Of a DNA stretch of 64,000 bases, positions 49,840 to 60,271 are shown piece after piece. Below the pieces are notes generated by a model that was given only the letters and a program-made list of their open reading frames with translations, did not search any database and was not told where the DNA came from. Every line of letters begins with the position of its first letter. Within the stretch, counting starts at the first letter, position 1. This stretch comes from Desulfoferula sp040751985 (GTDB lineage: Bacteria; Desulfobacterota; Desulfarculia; Desulfarculales; Desulfarculaceae), in NCBI GenBank assembly GCA_040751985.1, contig JBFMFU010000047.1:1-64000 (forward strand). Direction: 5' to 3'. Made by a program: the position numbers and the translations under genes.

Positions 49840-51066
49840 CTAGATGACATCCTTGAACCATTTGCGCATGCGCTTCGTGACCCGGTTGAAGATGTGCACG
49901 TCGCGGATGCGGAACTTTTCCTCGTCGCGGTTATGGAGCCCGTAGAGCAGCAGCCCCACCGCGGTGGCGTACATTGGGTTGTTGACCACGTCGCTCAGGC
50001 CGCCCACGCCGATGGGGTAGCCCAGGCGCACCGGCATGCCGAATATCTGCTCGGCCATCTCCACCAGCCCCTCCAGCACCGAAGAGCCGCCGGTGAGCAC
50101 CAGGCCGCCGATGGGTCCCGGGCCCTGCTGGTTCTGATCAATCTCCATCTTGGCCAGGGAGAGTATCTCCTCCACCCGGGCCTCCAAGATTTCGGCCAGG
50201 AGCTTGCGGCCCACCCGCTGCGGCGGCCGCCCGCCCATGCCTTCGACGGTGACCACCTCGTCCTTGCCCACCAGGGAGGCTAGGCAGCAGCCGTAGGTCT
50301 GCTTGAGCTTCTCGGCGGCGGGGACGGGGGTGCGCAGGCCCATGGCCAGGTCGATGGTCAGGTTGTTGCCGCCCAGGGCCACCCCGCCGGTGTGCTTGAT
50401 GCCCTGGCCGTGGAACACCGCCAGGTCGGTGGTGCCGCCGCCGAAGTCCACCAGCACCACGCCCAGGTCGCGCTCCTCGCGCGAGAGCACCGCCTCGGCG
50501 CTGGCCAGCGATTGCAGCACGATGTCGTTCACGTCCAGGCCGGCGCTGTTGCAGCACTTGATGAGGTTGTGCACGCTGGCCACCGCGCCGGTGACCAGGT
50601 GCACGTCGGCCTCCAGGCGCAGGCCGGTCATGCCCACCGGATCGGTGAGGCCGCCGCGGCCATCCAGGATGTATTGCTGGGGCAGGATGTGCACCACCTC
50701 CCGGTCGGTGGGGATGGCCACCGCCCGGGCGTTGTCCACCACCCGCTCCTTGTCCTTGGCCGTCACCTCCTCGCCCTTGATGGCGATCACCCCGTGGGAG
50801 TTGAAGCCCTTGACGTGGCCGCCGGCGATGCCGGTGTTGACGCTGGTTATCTCCACCCCGGACATCAGCTCGGCCTCTTCCACCGCCTTCTTGATGCTGG
50901 TCACGGTGGTCTCGATGTTGACCACCACGCCCTTGCGCAGCCCCTCGGAGGGGTGGCTGCCCATGCCCAGGATGTCCACGCTATTGCCGCTGACCTCGCC
51001 CACCACCGCGCAGATTTTGGTGGTGCCGATGTCCAGGCCCACGATTATCTCGCTGCCCTTTTTCAT
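49840..51066 (-). CDS. ftsA: Cell division protein FtsA
   Basis: 408 residues, actin-like membrane tether of FtsZ. Start ATG 51066 (GGGAG upstream) gives KKGSEIIVGLDIGTTKICAVVGEV, the actin phosphate-1 motif. Then the SHS2 region (EGLRKGVVVNIE, TSIKKAVEEAELMSG), VVLVDFGGGTTDLAVF (phosphate-2) and VLTGGSSVLEGL. The end (TKRMRKWFKDVI) is an amphipathic membrane-targeting helix. Its ATG overlaps the stop of ftsQ. Confidence 0.96.
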   Translation of the reverse strand: MKKGSEIIVGLDIGTTKICAVVGEVSGNSVDILGMGSHPSEGLRKGVVVNIETTVTSIKKAVEEAELMSGVEITSVNTGIAGGHVKGFNSHGVIAIKGEEVTAKDKERVVDNARAVAIPTDREVVHILPQQYILDGRGGLTDPVGMTGLRLEADVHLVTGAVASVHNLIKCCNSAGLDVNDIVLQSLASAEAVLSREERDLGVVLVDFGGGTTDLAVFHGQGIKHTGGVALGGNNLTIDLAMGLRTPVPAAEKLKQTYGCCLASLVGKDEVVTVEGMGGRPPQRVGRKLLAEILEARVEEILSLAKMEIDQNQQGPGPIGGLVLTGGSSVLEGLVEMAEQIFGMPVRLGYPIGVGGLSDVVNNPMYATAVGLLLYGLHNRDEEKFRIRDVHIFNRVTKRMRKWFKDVI

Positions 51067-51945
51067 GCGGACTCCCCTGCCAGACGCACCACGATGCGCC
51101 GCGGCGACTCCAGGTCGATCAGCCGCGCCCGCTTGAGCTCGCCGCGGCGCTCCAGGTCGGCCCGCACCCGCCCCAGGCGCTCCAGCCCGGCGGCGAAGTC
51201 GCCGAAGCCCAGGCGCACCGCCGGCGCCAGGTCGTTGTAAACCAGGCTCAGACCCCAGACCCGGTCCAGGTTTATCTGGCTCAGCCGGCCGCCGGGGGCC
51301 ACATCGGCCGGCGGCAGCTCGGCCAGCAGGCGGCGGGCGGCGGCCAGGAGGGAGAGCATCTCTTCGTCGGGCGAGACCAGGTCGGCGCGGCTCAGGCCGC
51401 TGAGCACCGGCAGGTCCTGCTCCAGGCGGCCGCCGGCTGGAGCCAGGGGCTTCAGCTCCCGGTCCAAGTAGAACAGGCGGCCCTCCACCAAAGCCAGCAC
51501 CAGCGGCTCGCGCTCGCGGATGGTGATGCGCAGGCTGCCGGGCAGGCGGCGCTCTAAGCGGGCTTCCCTGACCCAGAGGATGTCGCGCAGGCGGTTCTGT
51601 ATCTTGCCCACCGGCAGGGCCAGCAGGTTGCTGTCCGCGCCCACCTGGGCCACGCGCAGCACCTCCAGGCGGCTGAGCAGCTTGGTGCCCAGCACCTCCA
51701 CCCGGGAGACGGCGAAGGCGCGGCTGCTGCTGATTAGGCACCAGCCGCCCAAGAGCACCACGCTGACCAAGAGCACCAGCCCGGCTAACTCGCCCAGGGC
51801 GCCGATCAGGAGGCCGGCGGCCCGGAGCCCCGGATGCTGGCGCTTGACCGCCGACCGGCGCCGGGCCACGCTCTGCTGCTGCAGGCTGGGGTTGAGCCGG
51901 TTGCCGTCGCCCTTGGTCTTGGCCGCGGGCTTTTTGCGCCCTGGT

Positions 51946-51953
<8 letters not shown>
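51063..51953 (-). CDS. ftsQ: Cell division protein FtsQ
   Basis: 296 residues. Basic cytoplasmic N-terminus, one membrane anchor (about 46-70), then a POTRA domain (FAVSRVEVLGTKLLSRLEVLRVA) and a beta domain containing WVREARLERRLPGSLRITIREREPL (partly quoted: LPGSLRITI), the usual FtsQ middle part. It connects the cytosolic ring with septal synthases. The start is a TTG at 51953 that overlaps the murB stop by 8 nt. Confidence 0.9.
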
Positions 51954-52840
<887 letters not shown>

Positions 52841-52851
<11 letters not shown>

Positions 52852-54226
52852 GATCCTCCCCGGCTTGGGCCATATCCTCGGCCAGGCGCCAGATGTCGCC
52901 GGCGCCCATGGTCAGCAGCACGTCCTGGGGCCCCAGGATCTGGTTCAGCCGTTCCCGGGCCGCCTCCTGGCTGCCCAGGTAGGCCACCGAGCGGTGGCCG
53001 TGGGCCCGGATGGCCTCGGCCAGGGTCGCGGCGCTCACCTGGGGGTCGACCGGCTCGCCGGCGGGGTAGATGTCCAGCACCAGAAGCTCGTCGGCGCCGT
53101 AGAAGGCGGTGGCGAAATCGTCGAACAGGTCCCTGGTGCGGCTGTAGCGGTGGGGCTGGAACACCACCACCAGGCGCTGGCTGGGCCAGCTCTCCCGAGC
53201 CGCCTGCAGGGTAGCCTTGATCTCGCTGGGGTGGTGACCGTAGTCGTCCAGCACCATGGCGCCCCGGGCGGTGCGGCCCTTGTGCTCGAAGCGCCGCCCC
53301 ACGCCCGCGAAGCCGGCCAGGGCCTTGACCGCCGTCTCCCGGCCCACGCCCAGTTCCTGGGCCACGGCCAGGGCGGCCAGGGCGTTGAGGGCGTTGTGCC
53401 GCCCAGGCAGGGGCAGCTCCACCTGGCCGGCCGGCTGGCCCTGCGCGTAGAGGGTGAAGCGGCTGCCCTCGCCCCGGGGCTGGTAGTCGCGGGCCTGCAG
53501 GTGGGCCTGGGTGGAGAAGCCGTAGGTGATGGTGCGCTTGTTCACGCGCGGGATCAGGCCGGCCAGGCGGGCGTCGTCCAGGCAGAGGATGGCCGCGCCG
53601 TAGAAGGGCACCTTGTTCATGAACTCCACGAAGGCCTCGTCCAGGGCCTGTTCGGTGCCGTAGTGGTCCATGTGCTCGCGGTCCACGTTGGTCACCACCA
53701 CCACCACCGGGCTCAGGCGGTTGAAGGAGCCGTCGCTCTCGTCGGCCTCGGCCACCAGGAACTCGCCCTGGCCCAGGCGGGCGTTGCTGCCCAGGGCGGT
53801 CAGCTTGCCCCCCACCACCACCGTGGGGTCCAGGCCGCCGGCGGCCAGCAGGGTGGCCACCAGGGAGGTGCAGGTGGTCTTGCCGTGGGCCCCGGCCACC
53901 GCCACCCCGTACTTGAGACGCATTAGTTCCGCTAGCATCTCCGCTCGTGGTATAACTGGTATTAACCCCTGACGAGCGGCGATCACTTCCGGGTTGTCCG
54001 GCTTGACCGCCGAGCTAAAAACGACCACGTCGGCGCCGACCACGTTGACCGGGTGGTGTCCGCTTTTCACCCTTACACCCAACGTGGCCAGGCGCCGCGT
54101 GGTCTCATTCTGTTTCAAGTCGCTGCCCGAGACCTGGTGGCCCAGGTTGACCAGGACCTCGGCGATGCCGCTCATGCCCACCCCGCCGATGCCCACGAAG
54201 TGTATTTTCTGGCGCTTCTGGTACAT
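52841..54226 (-). CDS. murC: UDP-N-acetylmuramate--L-alanine ligase MurC
   Basis: 461 residues, adds L-Ala to UDP-MurNAc with ATP. N-terminal HFVGIGGVGMSGIAEVL, P-loop AGAHGKTTCTSLVATLL (about 107-123), EADESDGSF, DYGHHPSEI (all MurC signatures), FQPHRYSRT. GGAGG is 7 nt before the ATG. Located between murG and murB in the dcw order. Confidence 0.96.
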
Positions 54227-55329
54227 CAGGCGGCCTCCTCCAGAAGCTCCAGACAGCGCCGGGCAATGTCGGTTGCCGCCTGCGGCCGGGCCAGAGACCG
54301 GGCCCGCGCCTCCATGTCCCGGCGCTGCTCATGGGCCTGCATCAGCTCCAGGATGGCCGCGGCGGCGCTCCGGGGGCCCAGCTCGGTCTCGGGCAAGAGC
54401 CGGGCCGCCCCGGCCTGCACCAGGGCCTCGGCGTTGAGGCGCTGGTGGTCGCCGGCGGCATAGGGATAGGGCACGCAGATCATGGCCCGGCCCGTGGCCA
54501 GGCCCTCGCTGAGGGTGCCGGCCCCGGCCCGGCAGAACACCAGATGGGCCCAGCCGTAGCAGCGGCCCACGTCTTCAATGAAGGCGGCCACCTCGGCGGT
54601 GACGCCGGCCTGCTGGTAGGCCTGGGCCACGCCGGTCTGGTCGGCGGGGCCGGTCTGGTGGATGAAGCGCAGGCGGCCCTTTTGGCCGGCCAGGTGCTCC
54701 AGGGCCCCGGTGAGGGCCTGGTTCAGGGCGCGGGCCCCCTGGGAGCCGCCGATGACCAGCACGTGGAACTCTGAGGCCGCCGGCGGGCGCTGGGCCGCGG
54801 CCGCCGCCGCCTGCTCGATCAGCTCCGGGCGCACTGGGTTGCCGGTGAACTCGGCCCGGCCGGCCGGGAAGTTCTTGGCCGAGGCCGGGTAGGCCACGAA
54901 GATCACCCGGGCCAGGCGGCCCAGCACGCGGTTGGTCAGGCCGGGGACGGCGTTCTGCTCCTGCACGGCCAGGGTCACCCCGGCCAGGCGCGCGGCCAGG
55001 CCCAGGGGCAGGGCCGCATAGCCGCCCACGGCCAGCACTAGCCCCGGCCGGTAGCGCCGGATCAGGCCCAGGGCGCGCAGCACCGCGCCGGGCACCACCG
55101 CCAGGGAGGCCAGGCGGCCGGCCAGGCCCGCGCCCCGGAAGGCCCGCGCCTTGAGCACCTCCAGCTTGTAGCCCACCCGGCCCAGCACCCGCGTCTCCAG
55201 CTCGCGGCCGGCGCTGACGAAGGCCAGGCTGAGGCCGGGGCTGAGGGCCCGCAGCTGGGCGGCCACGGCCAGGGCCGGGAAGAGGTGGCCCCCGGTGCCG
55301 CCGCCGGCTATGAGCACGCAGCCGCTCAC
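54226..55329 (-). CDS. murG: MurG, N-acetylglucosaminyl transferase of lipid II
   Basis: 367 residues, GT28 enzyme converting lipid I to lipid II at the inner membrane. GGGTGGHLFPALAVA at the N-terminus, VGGYAALPLGLAARL, EQNAVPGLTNR, the UDP-GlcNAc-binding VIGGSQGARALNQ, and CRAGAGTLSE (the donor-site loop). The GTG start overlaps the ftsW stop (GTGA). Confidence 0.96.
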   Translation of the reverse strand: MSGCVLIAGGGTGGHLFPALAVAAQLRALSPGLSLAFVSAGRELETRVLGRVGYKLEVLKARAFRGAGLAGRLASLAVVPGAVLRALGLIRRYRPGLVLAVGGYAALPLGLAARLAGVTLAVQEQNAVPGLTNRVLGRLARVIFVAYPASAKNFPAGRAEFTGNPVRPELIEQAAAAAAQRPPAASEFHVLVIGGSQGARALNQALTGALEHLAGQKGRLRFIHQTGPADQTGVAQAYQQAGVTAEVAAFIEDVGRCYGWAHLVFCRAGAGTLSEGLATGRAMICVPYPYAAGDHQRLNAEALVQAGAARLLPETELGPRSAAAAILELMQAHEQRRDMEARARSLARPQAATDIARRCLELLEEAA

Positions 55330-56468
55330 GCCGCCCTCCTATGGTGGGCCGCCACCGCCAGCAGGATGCCCACGCAGGCGAAGTTCACCAGCAGCGAGGA
55401 GCCGCCGTAACTGATGAAGGGCAGGGTCAGGCCCTTGGTGGGCAAGGACCCCATCACCACCGCGGCGTTGATGAAGGCCTGCAGGCCGATGATCAGGGTG
55501 GCCCCCAGGGCCAGGTAGCTGCCGAACAGCTCCCGGGCCTCCAGGGCCACCTTGAGGCCGCGCGTGACGAGCACCAGGAACAGGCCCAGCACCAGTAGCA
55601 CGCCCCACAGGCCCAGTTCCTCGCCCAGCACGCTGAAGACGAAGTCGGTGTGGGGCTCGGGCAGGTAGAAGAGCTTTTGCCGGCTGGCCCCCAGCCCGGC
55701 CCCCAGCACCCCGCCGGAGCCCAGGGCGAAGAGGCTGTGGATGATCTGGTAACCGGCGCCGTCGGGGTCGGCCCAGGGGTCCCAGAAGGCCAGCAGCCGC
55801 TCGAAACGGTAGGGGAAGAGCACGATCAGCAGATAGGCCACCGGCGCGGCCGCGCACAACAGGCCCAGCAGATAGACCAGGCGCACCCCGGCCACGAAGA
55901 GCATGGCCACGGTGAGGGTGAACAGGATCACGCTCATGCCCAGGTCCGGCTCGGCCAACACCGGCAGGATCATCACCACCGCCACCCCCAGGTGGGGCAG
56001 CATGCCGCGGCTGAAGCTCTTGATATGGTCGGCGTGCACCGACAGGGAGTAGGCCAGGTACACCACCAGGGCCAGCTTGGCGAACTCGGCCGGCTGGAAC
56101 GACAGCGGCCCCAGGCGCAGCCAGCGGACAGCGCCGCCGGCTTCGTGGCCCACGCCGGGCAGCAGCACCAGCAGCAGGGGCAGCAGCGCGGCCAGCAGCA
56201 GGTAGTAGGCCACGCGCTCCAGGCGGCGGTAGTCAATAGAGGCCAGCACGATCATCAGGGTCAGGCCCACGGCCGCGTGCATCAGCTGGGCCTTGAAGAA
56301 GTAGGCCTCGTCCAGGTAGCGCTTGGCGGCCAGGGCGCTGCTGGCCGAATAGACCATGAGCAGTCCGATGCCGGCCAGGGCCAGCGCGGACAACAGCAGC
56401 AGCGGGTCGCCCACCCGGCTGGCGGCCAGGCCCCTGAGCTGCCCTGCTCTCACGGTCGCCTCAGCCAA
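55326..56468 (-). CDS. ftsW: Septal SEDS glycosyltransferase FtsW
   Basis: 380 residues, ten membrane segments, SEDS polymerase that works with FtsI. Recognisable: LMVYSASSALAAKRYLDEAYFFKAQ, RWLRLGPLSFQPAEFAKLA (partly quoted: FQPAEFAKLA), AEPDLGMSVILF (catalytic Asp region), GVLGAGLGASRQKLFYLPEPHTDFVF (partly: PEPHTDFVF), FISYGGSSLL. TTG start with AGGAGG 6 nt upstream; overlaps murD by 8 nt. Confidence 0.95.
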   Translation of the reverse strand: MAEATVRAGQLRGLAASRVGDPLLLLSALALAGIGLLMVYSASSALAAKRYLDEAYFFKAQLMHAAVGLTLMIVLASIDYRRLERVAYYLLLAALLPLLLVLLPGVGHEAGGAVRWLRLGPLSFQPAEFAKLALVVYLAYSLSVHADHIKSFSRGMLPHLGVAVVMILPVLAEPDLGMSVILFTLTVAMLFVAGVRLVYLLGLLCAAAPVAYLLIVLFPYRFERLLAFWDPWADPDGAGYQIIHSLFALGSGGVLGAGLGASRQKLFYLPEPHTDFVFSVLGEELGLWGVLLVLGLFLVLVTRGLKVALEARELFGSYLALGATLIIGLQAFINAAVVMGSLPTKGLTLPFISYGGSSLLVNFACVGILLAVAAHHRRAA

Positions 56469-57813
56469 GCGAGGCCTCCTTCACCAGCGCCCGGAAATGG
56501 TCGCCGCGCTGGGCGTAGCTGCGGTAGGCGTCGAAGCTGGCGCAGCCGGGGGAGAGCAGCACCGCCTCGCCCGGCCGGGCGCCGGCCCGGGCCCGGACCA
56601 CGGCGCTGGCCAGGTCCGGGGCCACCTCACTGTCCACGAAGCCGGCGATCTGGGCGTGGATGCTGGGCCCGGCCTCGCCGAAGCAGATCACCCGGCGCGC
56701 CCGCTGGGCCAACAACGGCCCCAGGCCGGCGAAGTCGCCTTCCTTGTCCCGGCCGCCCAAGAGCAGCACCACCCGGCGCTCCAGGGCGCCCAGGGCCGCG
56801 GCCACCGCGCCCACGTTGGTGCCCTTGCTGTCGTCGAAGAAGGCCACCCCGCCCTGCTCGTCCACGAACTGCAGGCGGTGGGGCAGACCGGGGAAGCTGT
56901 CTATCGCCTGCTGGATGGCCTCCGACGCCGCCCCGCAGGCCACCGCGGCCAGGGAGGCGGCCAGCAGGTTGAGCCGGTTGAAGCCGCCGGGCAGCCGGCT
57001 GGCCGCGGTGCTCAGGCGCAGGCCGCGGCCCGGCGCCGGCTCCAGCACTAGGCTGCCGTTTTCCAGCCAGCCGCCGGGGCGGTGGGGGCCGCGGGCGCCG
57101 TAGGCCCAGACCACGGCCGGGGCCTGGTTCCGCCGCCGCCAGACCTCGGGGTCGTCGGCGCAGAGCACGGCCACGTCGTCCTGGGCCTGGCGCATCAGCA
57201 GGCGGAATTTAGAAGCCGCATAGGCCGCGAAGTCCGGGTAGCGGTCCAGGTGGTCGGGATCGATGTTGAGTATCACCGCCACCCGCGGCCGCAGGCGCTC
57301 CATGGTGTCGGTCTGGAAGGAGCTGACCTCCAGCACCGCCCAGTCGGCGCCCTGGCTCTTGAGGGCCAGCTCGCTGGCCGGGGTGCCCAGGTTGCCGCCC
57401 ACCAGGGTCTTAAAGCCGGCCTGGGCCAGCATCAGGCCCACCAGGGTGGTGACGGTGCTCTTGCCGTTGGTGCCGGTGATCATCACCGCCGGACAGCGCA
57501 GGAAGCGCCAGCCCAGCTCCAGCTCGCCGATCACTTGGGCGCCGCGCCGGCGTGCGGCCTCCACCTCGGGCAGGCGGTGGTCCACGCCTGGGCTGAGCAC
57601 CACCAGCTCGGCCCAGGCGAAGTCGGCCCGGTTGTGCCCGCCCAGGCTCAGGCGGGCTCCGGCGGCGCCCAGCTCCTGAGCGACCGGCGGCTGGGGCATC
57701 AGGTCCGTGGCCCGCACCTGGGCGCCCTGGCCCAGGGCCAACAGACCCGCGGCCAGGCCCGAGGCCCCCAGCCCCACCACCAGCACTTTTTTGCCCTGGA
57801 GCTCCACGATCAC
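56461..57813 (-). CDS. murD: UDP-N-acetylmuramoyl-alanine--D-glutamate ligase MurD
   Basis: 450 residues from GTG 57813, which overlaps the mraY stop (GTGA). Marks: KKVLVVGLGASGLAAGLLAL, VLSPGVDHRLPEV, ITGTNGKSTVTTLVGLML (P-loop), NIDPDHLDRY, FFDDSKGTNVGAV, LLLGGRDKEGDF and LSPGCASFDAYRSYAQRGDHF (partly quoted: LSPGCASFD). Adds D-Glu in peptidoglycan precursor synthesis. Confidence 0.96.
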   Translation of the reverse strand: MIVELQGKKVLVVGLGASGLAAGLLALGQGAQVRATDLMPQPPVAQELGAAGARLSLGGHNRADFAWAELVVLSPGVDHRLPEVEAARRRGAQVIGELELGWRFLRCPAVMITGTNGKSTVTTLVGLMLAQAGFKTLVGGNLGTPASELALKSQGADWAVLEVSSFQTDTMERLRPRVAVILNIDPDHLDRYPDFAAYAASKFRLLMRQAQDDVAVLCADDPEVWRRRNQAPAVVWAYGARGPHRPGGWLENGSLVLEPAPGRGLRLSTAASRLPGGFNRLNLLAASLAAVACGAASEAIQQAIDSFPGLPHRLQFVDEQGGVAFFDDSKGTNVGAVAAALGALERRVVLLLGGRDKEGDFAGLGPLLAQRARRVICFGEAGPSIHAQIAGFVDSEVAPDLASAVVRARAGARPGEAVLLSPGCASFDAYRSYAQRGDHFRALVKEASLG

Positions 57814-58892
57814 CTCAGCTTCAAGGTGCTCATGGCCACCAGGGCCAGCACCACGGCTATGATCCAGAAGCGCACGATCACCTTGGGCTCGGCCCAACCC
57901 TTGAGCTCGAAGTGGTGGTGCAAAGGCGCCATCTTGAAGATGCGCCGGCCGCCGGTCATCTTGAAGAAGCTCACCTGCAGGATCACGCTGATGGTCTCCA
58001 CCACGAAGATGCCGCCCACCAGCACCAGGAGAATCTCGTGCTTGGTGCTCACGGCGGTGATGCCCAGCGCCCCGCCCAGGGCCAGGGAGCCGGTGTCGCC
58101 CATGAACACCTGCGCGGGATAGGCGTTGTACCAGAGAAAGCCCATCACCGCGCCGGCCACCGCCCCGCAGAACACGGCCAGCTCGCCGGCCCCAGGCACG
58201 TACAACAGCTGCAGGTAGCCGGCGGTCTTGACGTTGCCAGTGACGTAGCTCAGCACTAGGTAGGCGCCGGCGGCGATCAAGACCGGGCCGGCGGCCAGGC
58301 CGTCCAGGCCGTCGGTGAGGTTGACCGCGTTGGCCGTGCCCACCAGGATGAAGATGGCCAGGGGCACGTAGCCCCAGCCCAGGTCGGGCAGCACCAGCTT
58401 GAAGAAGGGCACCGAGAGCTTGGTGCTGTAGCCCGGATGCCAGTACAGGGCCAGGGCCGCGCCCAGGGCCACCACGGCCAGGGCCAGCAGCTTGGTGCTG
58501 GCGCGCAGGCCGGCCTCGTTGGAGCGGCTGACCTTCTTGCGGTAGTCGTCGATGAAGCCCACCAGGCCGTAGAGCAGCGTCACCCCCAGGGCCAGCCAGA
58601 GGTAGAAGCTCTTCAGGTCGCCCCAGAGCAAGAGGGAGACGGTCATGGCGAACAGGATCAGCACCCCGCCCATGGTGGGGGTGCCGGCCTTGGCCTTGTG
58701 GCTCTCGGGCCCCAATTGGCGGATGTACTGGCCCACCTGCATCTGCTGCAGCTTCTGGATCACCCAAGGCCCCATCATCCAGGCCAGGATCAGGGCCGTC
58801 ACCGCCGCGTAGATGGTGCGGAAGGTGATGTAGCGGAAGACGTTGAAGGCGCCGAAGAGATCGCTCAGGGGATAGAGCAGGTAGTACAGCAT
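57810..58892 (-). CDS. mraY: Phospho-MurNAc-pentapeptide transferase MraY
   Basis: 360 residues, ten membrane segments. Makes lipid I from UDP-MurNAc-pentapeptide and undecaprenyl phosphate. Marks: SHKAKAGTPTMGG, FIDDYRK (catalytic Asp pair), NAVNLTDGLDGLA and APLHHHFELKGWAE at the end. The ATG at 58892 overlaps the murF stop (TGATG). Confidence 0.97.
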   Translation of the reverse strand: MLYYLLYPLSDLFGAFNVFRYITFRTIYAAVTALILAWMMGPWVIQKLQQMQVGQYIRQLGPESHKAKAGTPTMGGVLILFAMTVSLLLWGDLKSFYLWLALGVTLLYGLVGFIDDYRKKVSRSNEAGLRASTKLLALAVVALGAALALYWHPGYSTKLSVPFFKLVLPDLGWGYVPLAIFILVGTANAVNLTDGLDGLAAGPVLIAAGAYLVLSYVTGNVKTAGYLQLLYVPGAGELAVFCGAVAGAVMGFLWYNAYPAQVFMGDTGSLALGGALGITAVSTKHEILLVLVGGIFVVETISVILQVSFFKMTGGRRIFKMAPLHHHFELKGWAEPKVIVRFWIIAVVLALVAMSTLKLR

Positions 58893-60271
58893 CAGGCGTC
58901 CTCCCCTGCTCCGTCGCCCAGGGCGGCCACCACCCGCTCCATGGCCATGGCCCGGGAGCCCTTGACCAGCACCACGTGCTCGGCGGTGAGGCGGCGGCGG
59001 GCCTCGTCCAGCAGCGCGGCCAGGTCGGCGAAGGCCAGGCCCCGTCCCTGGGCGCCGGCGGCCACCTGCGCGGCCTGGTCGCCCAGGGCCAGCACTAGGC
59101 TGCAGCCAGCCTCTACGGCCTGGGCCCCGGCCTGGCGGTGCAGCTCGGGGGAGGTGGGGCCCAGCTCCAGCATGTCGCCCAGGATCAGGGCCATGGGCCG
59201 GCCCTGGGCCACCTGGCCAAGCACCTTGAGCCCCGCGGCTAGGGAGGCGGGATTGGCGTTGTAGGTGTCGTCCAACAAGAGGGGCCCGCCGGGACGGCCG
59301 CTGGGGGCCAGGCGTCCGGGCAGGGGCCGGAAGGCCTCCAGCCCGGCCCGGATGGCCGCGCCGCCCTGGCCCAGGGCATGGGCCGCGGCCGCGGCGGCCA
59401 GGGCGTTCAGGAGATTGTGCCGGCCGGGGGCGGCCAGGGCCACCTCCTGGGCGCCGTCGGGCAGCTCCAGGGAGAAGCGCTGGCGCAGGCCGGCCGGCGA
59501 GAAGCCGCCGGCGCTGACCTGGGCCCCCGGCTGGAGGCCGAAGGTGATCACCCGGCAGGGCAGCTTTTCGGCCCAGGGAGCCAGGCGCGGGTCGTCCAGG
59601 TTCACCACCGCCGTGGCCGCCGGGCTCAGGCCCTGGAACAGCTCGGCCTTGGCCGCGGCCACCGCCTCCAGCGAGCCCAGGGGGCCCAGATGGGCCGGCC
59701 CCACGTTGGTGATGACGCCGGCCTCGGGGGCGGCGATCTGAGTCAGGCGGGCGATCTCGCCCGGAGCGTTCATGCCCATCTCCACCACCACCGCGCTGTG
59801 GGCGGCGGTGAGATGCAGCAGGGTCAGGGGCAGGCCGATGAGGTTGTTGAAGTTGCCCTGGTTCTTGAGCACCTGGTGGCGCTGGGCCATGATGGCCGCC
59901 AGCATCTCCTTGCAGGTCGTCTTGCCGTTGCTCCCGGTGACCGCGCACAGCAGCGCCGAGTGCTCCCGCCGCCAGGCCGCGGCCAGGTCGCCCAGGGCGG
60001 TCAGGGTGTCGGCCACGGCCAGCAGGCAGGCCGCGGGGGTCTCGGGCAGGGCGAAGCCGCGCCGCACCAGGGCCGCGGCCGCGCCGGCCTTTAGGGCCGG
60101 GGCCACGTAGTCATGGCCGTCGAAGTTGGGGCCGGCCAGGGCCACGAAGAGCTGGCCCTCCTCTACCCGGCGCGAGTCGGTGGTCACGCCGCTGAACTCC
60201 CGCTCCGGCGGGGCGCCCAGCAGGGTGGCGCCAGTGGCCGCGGCCACGAAGAGGTGATCAAGCCTGGGCAC
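58892..60271 (-). CDS. murF: MurF, D-Ala-D-Ala adding ligase
   Basis: 459 residues from GTG 60271, preceded by GGGGAGG at 6 nt, overlapping murE by 14 nt. Marks: FSGVTTDSRRVEEGQLFVAL, VTGSNGKTTCKEMLAAIM (P-loop), VVEMGMNAPGEIARL, NVGPAHLGPLGS, LLDDTYNANPASLAAGL and LILGDMLELG. Completes the UDP-MurNAc-pentapeptide. No ddl gene is in the cluster, so the dipeptide comes from elsewhere. Confidence 0.95.
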   Translation of the reverse strand: MPRLDHLFVAAATGATLLGAPPEREFSGVTTDSRRVEEGQLFVALAGPNFDGHDYVAPALKAGAAAALVRRGFALPETPAACLLAVADTLTALGDLAAAWRREHSALLCAVTGSNGKTTCKEMLAAIMAQRHQVLKNQGNFNNLIGLPLTLLHLTAAHSAVVVEMGMNAPGEIARLTQIAAPEAGVITNVGPAHLGPLGSLEAVAAAKAELFQGLSPAATAVVNLDDPRLAPWAEKLPCRVITFGLQPGAQVSAGGFSPAGLRQRFSLELPDGAQEVALAAPGRHNLLNALAAAAAAHALGQGGAAIRAGLEAFRPLPGRLAPSGRPGGPLLLDDTYNANPASLAAGLKVLGQVAQGRPMALILGDMLELGPTSPELHRQAGAQAVEAGCSLVLALGDQAAQVAAGAQGRGLAFADLAALLDEARRRLTAEHVVLVKGSRAMAMERVVAALGDGAGEDA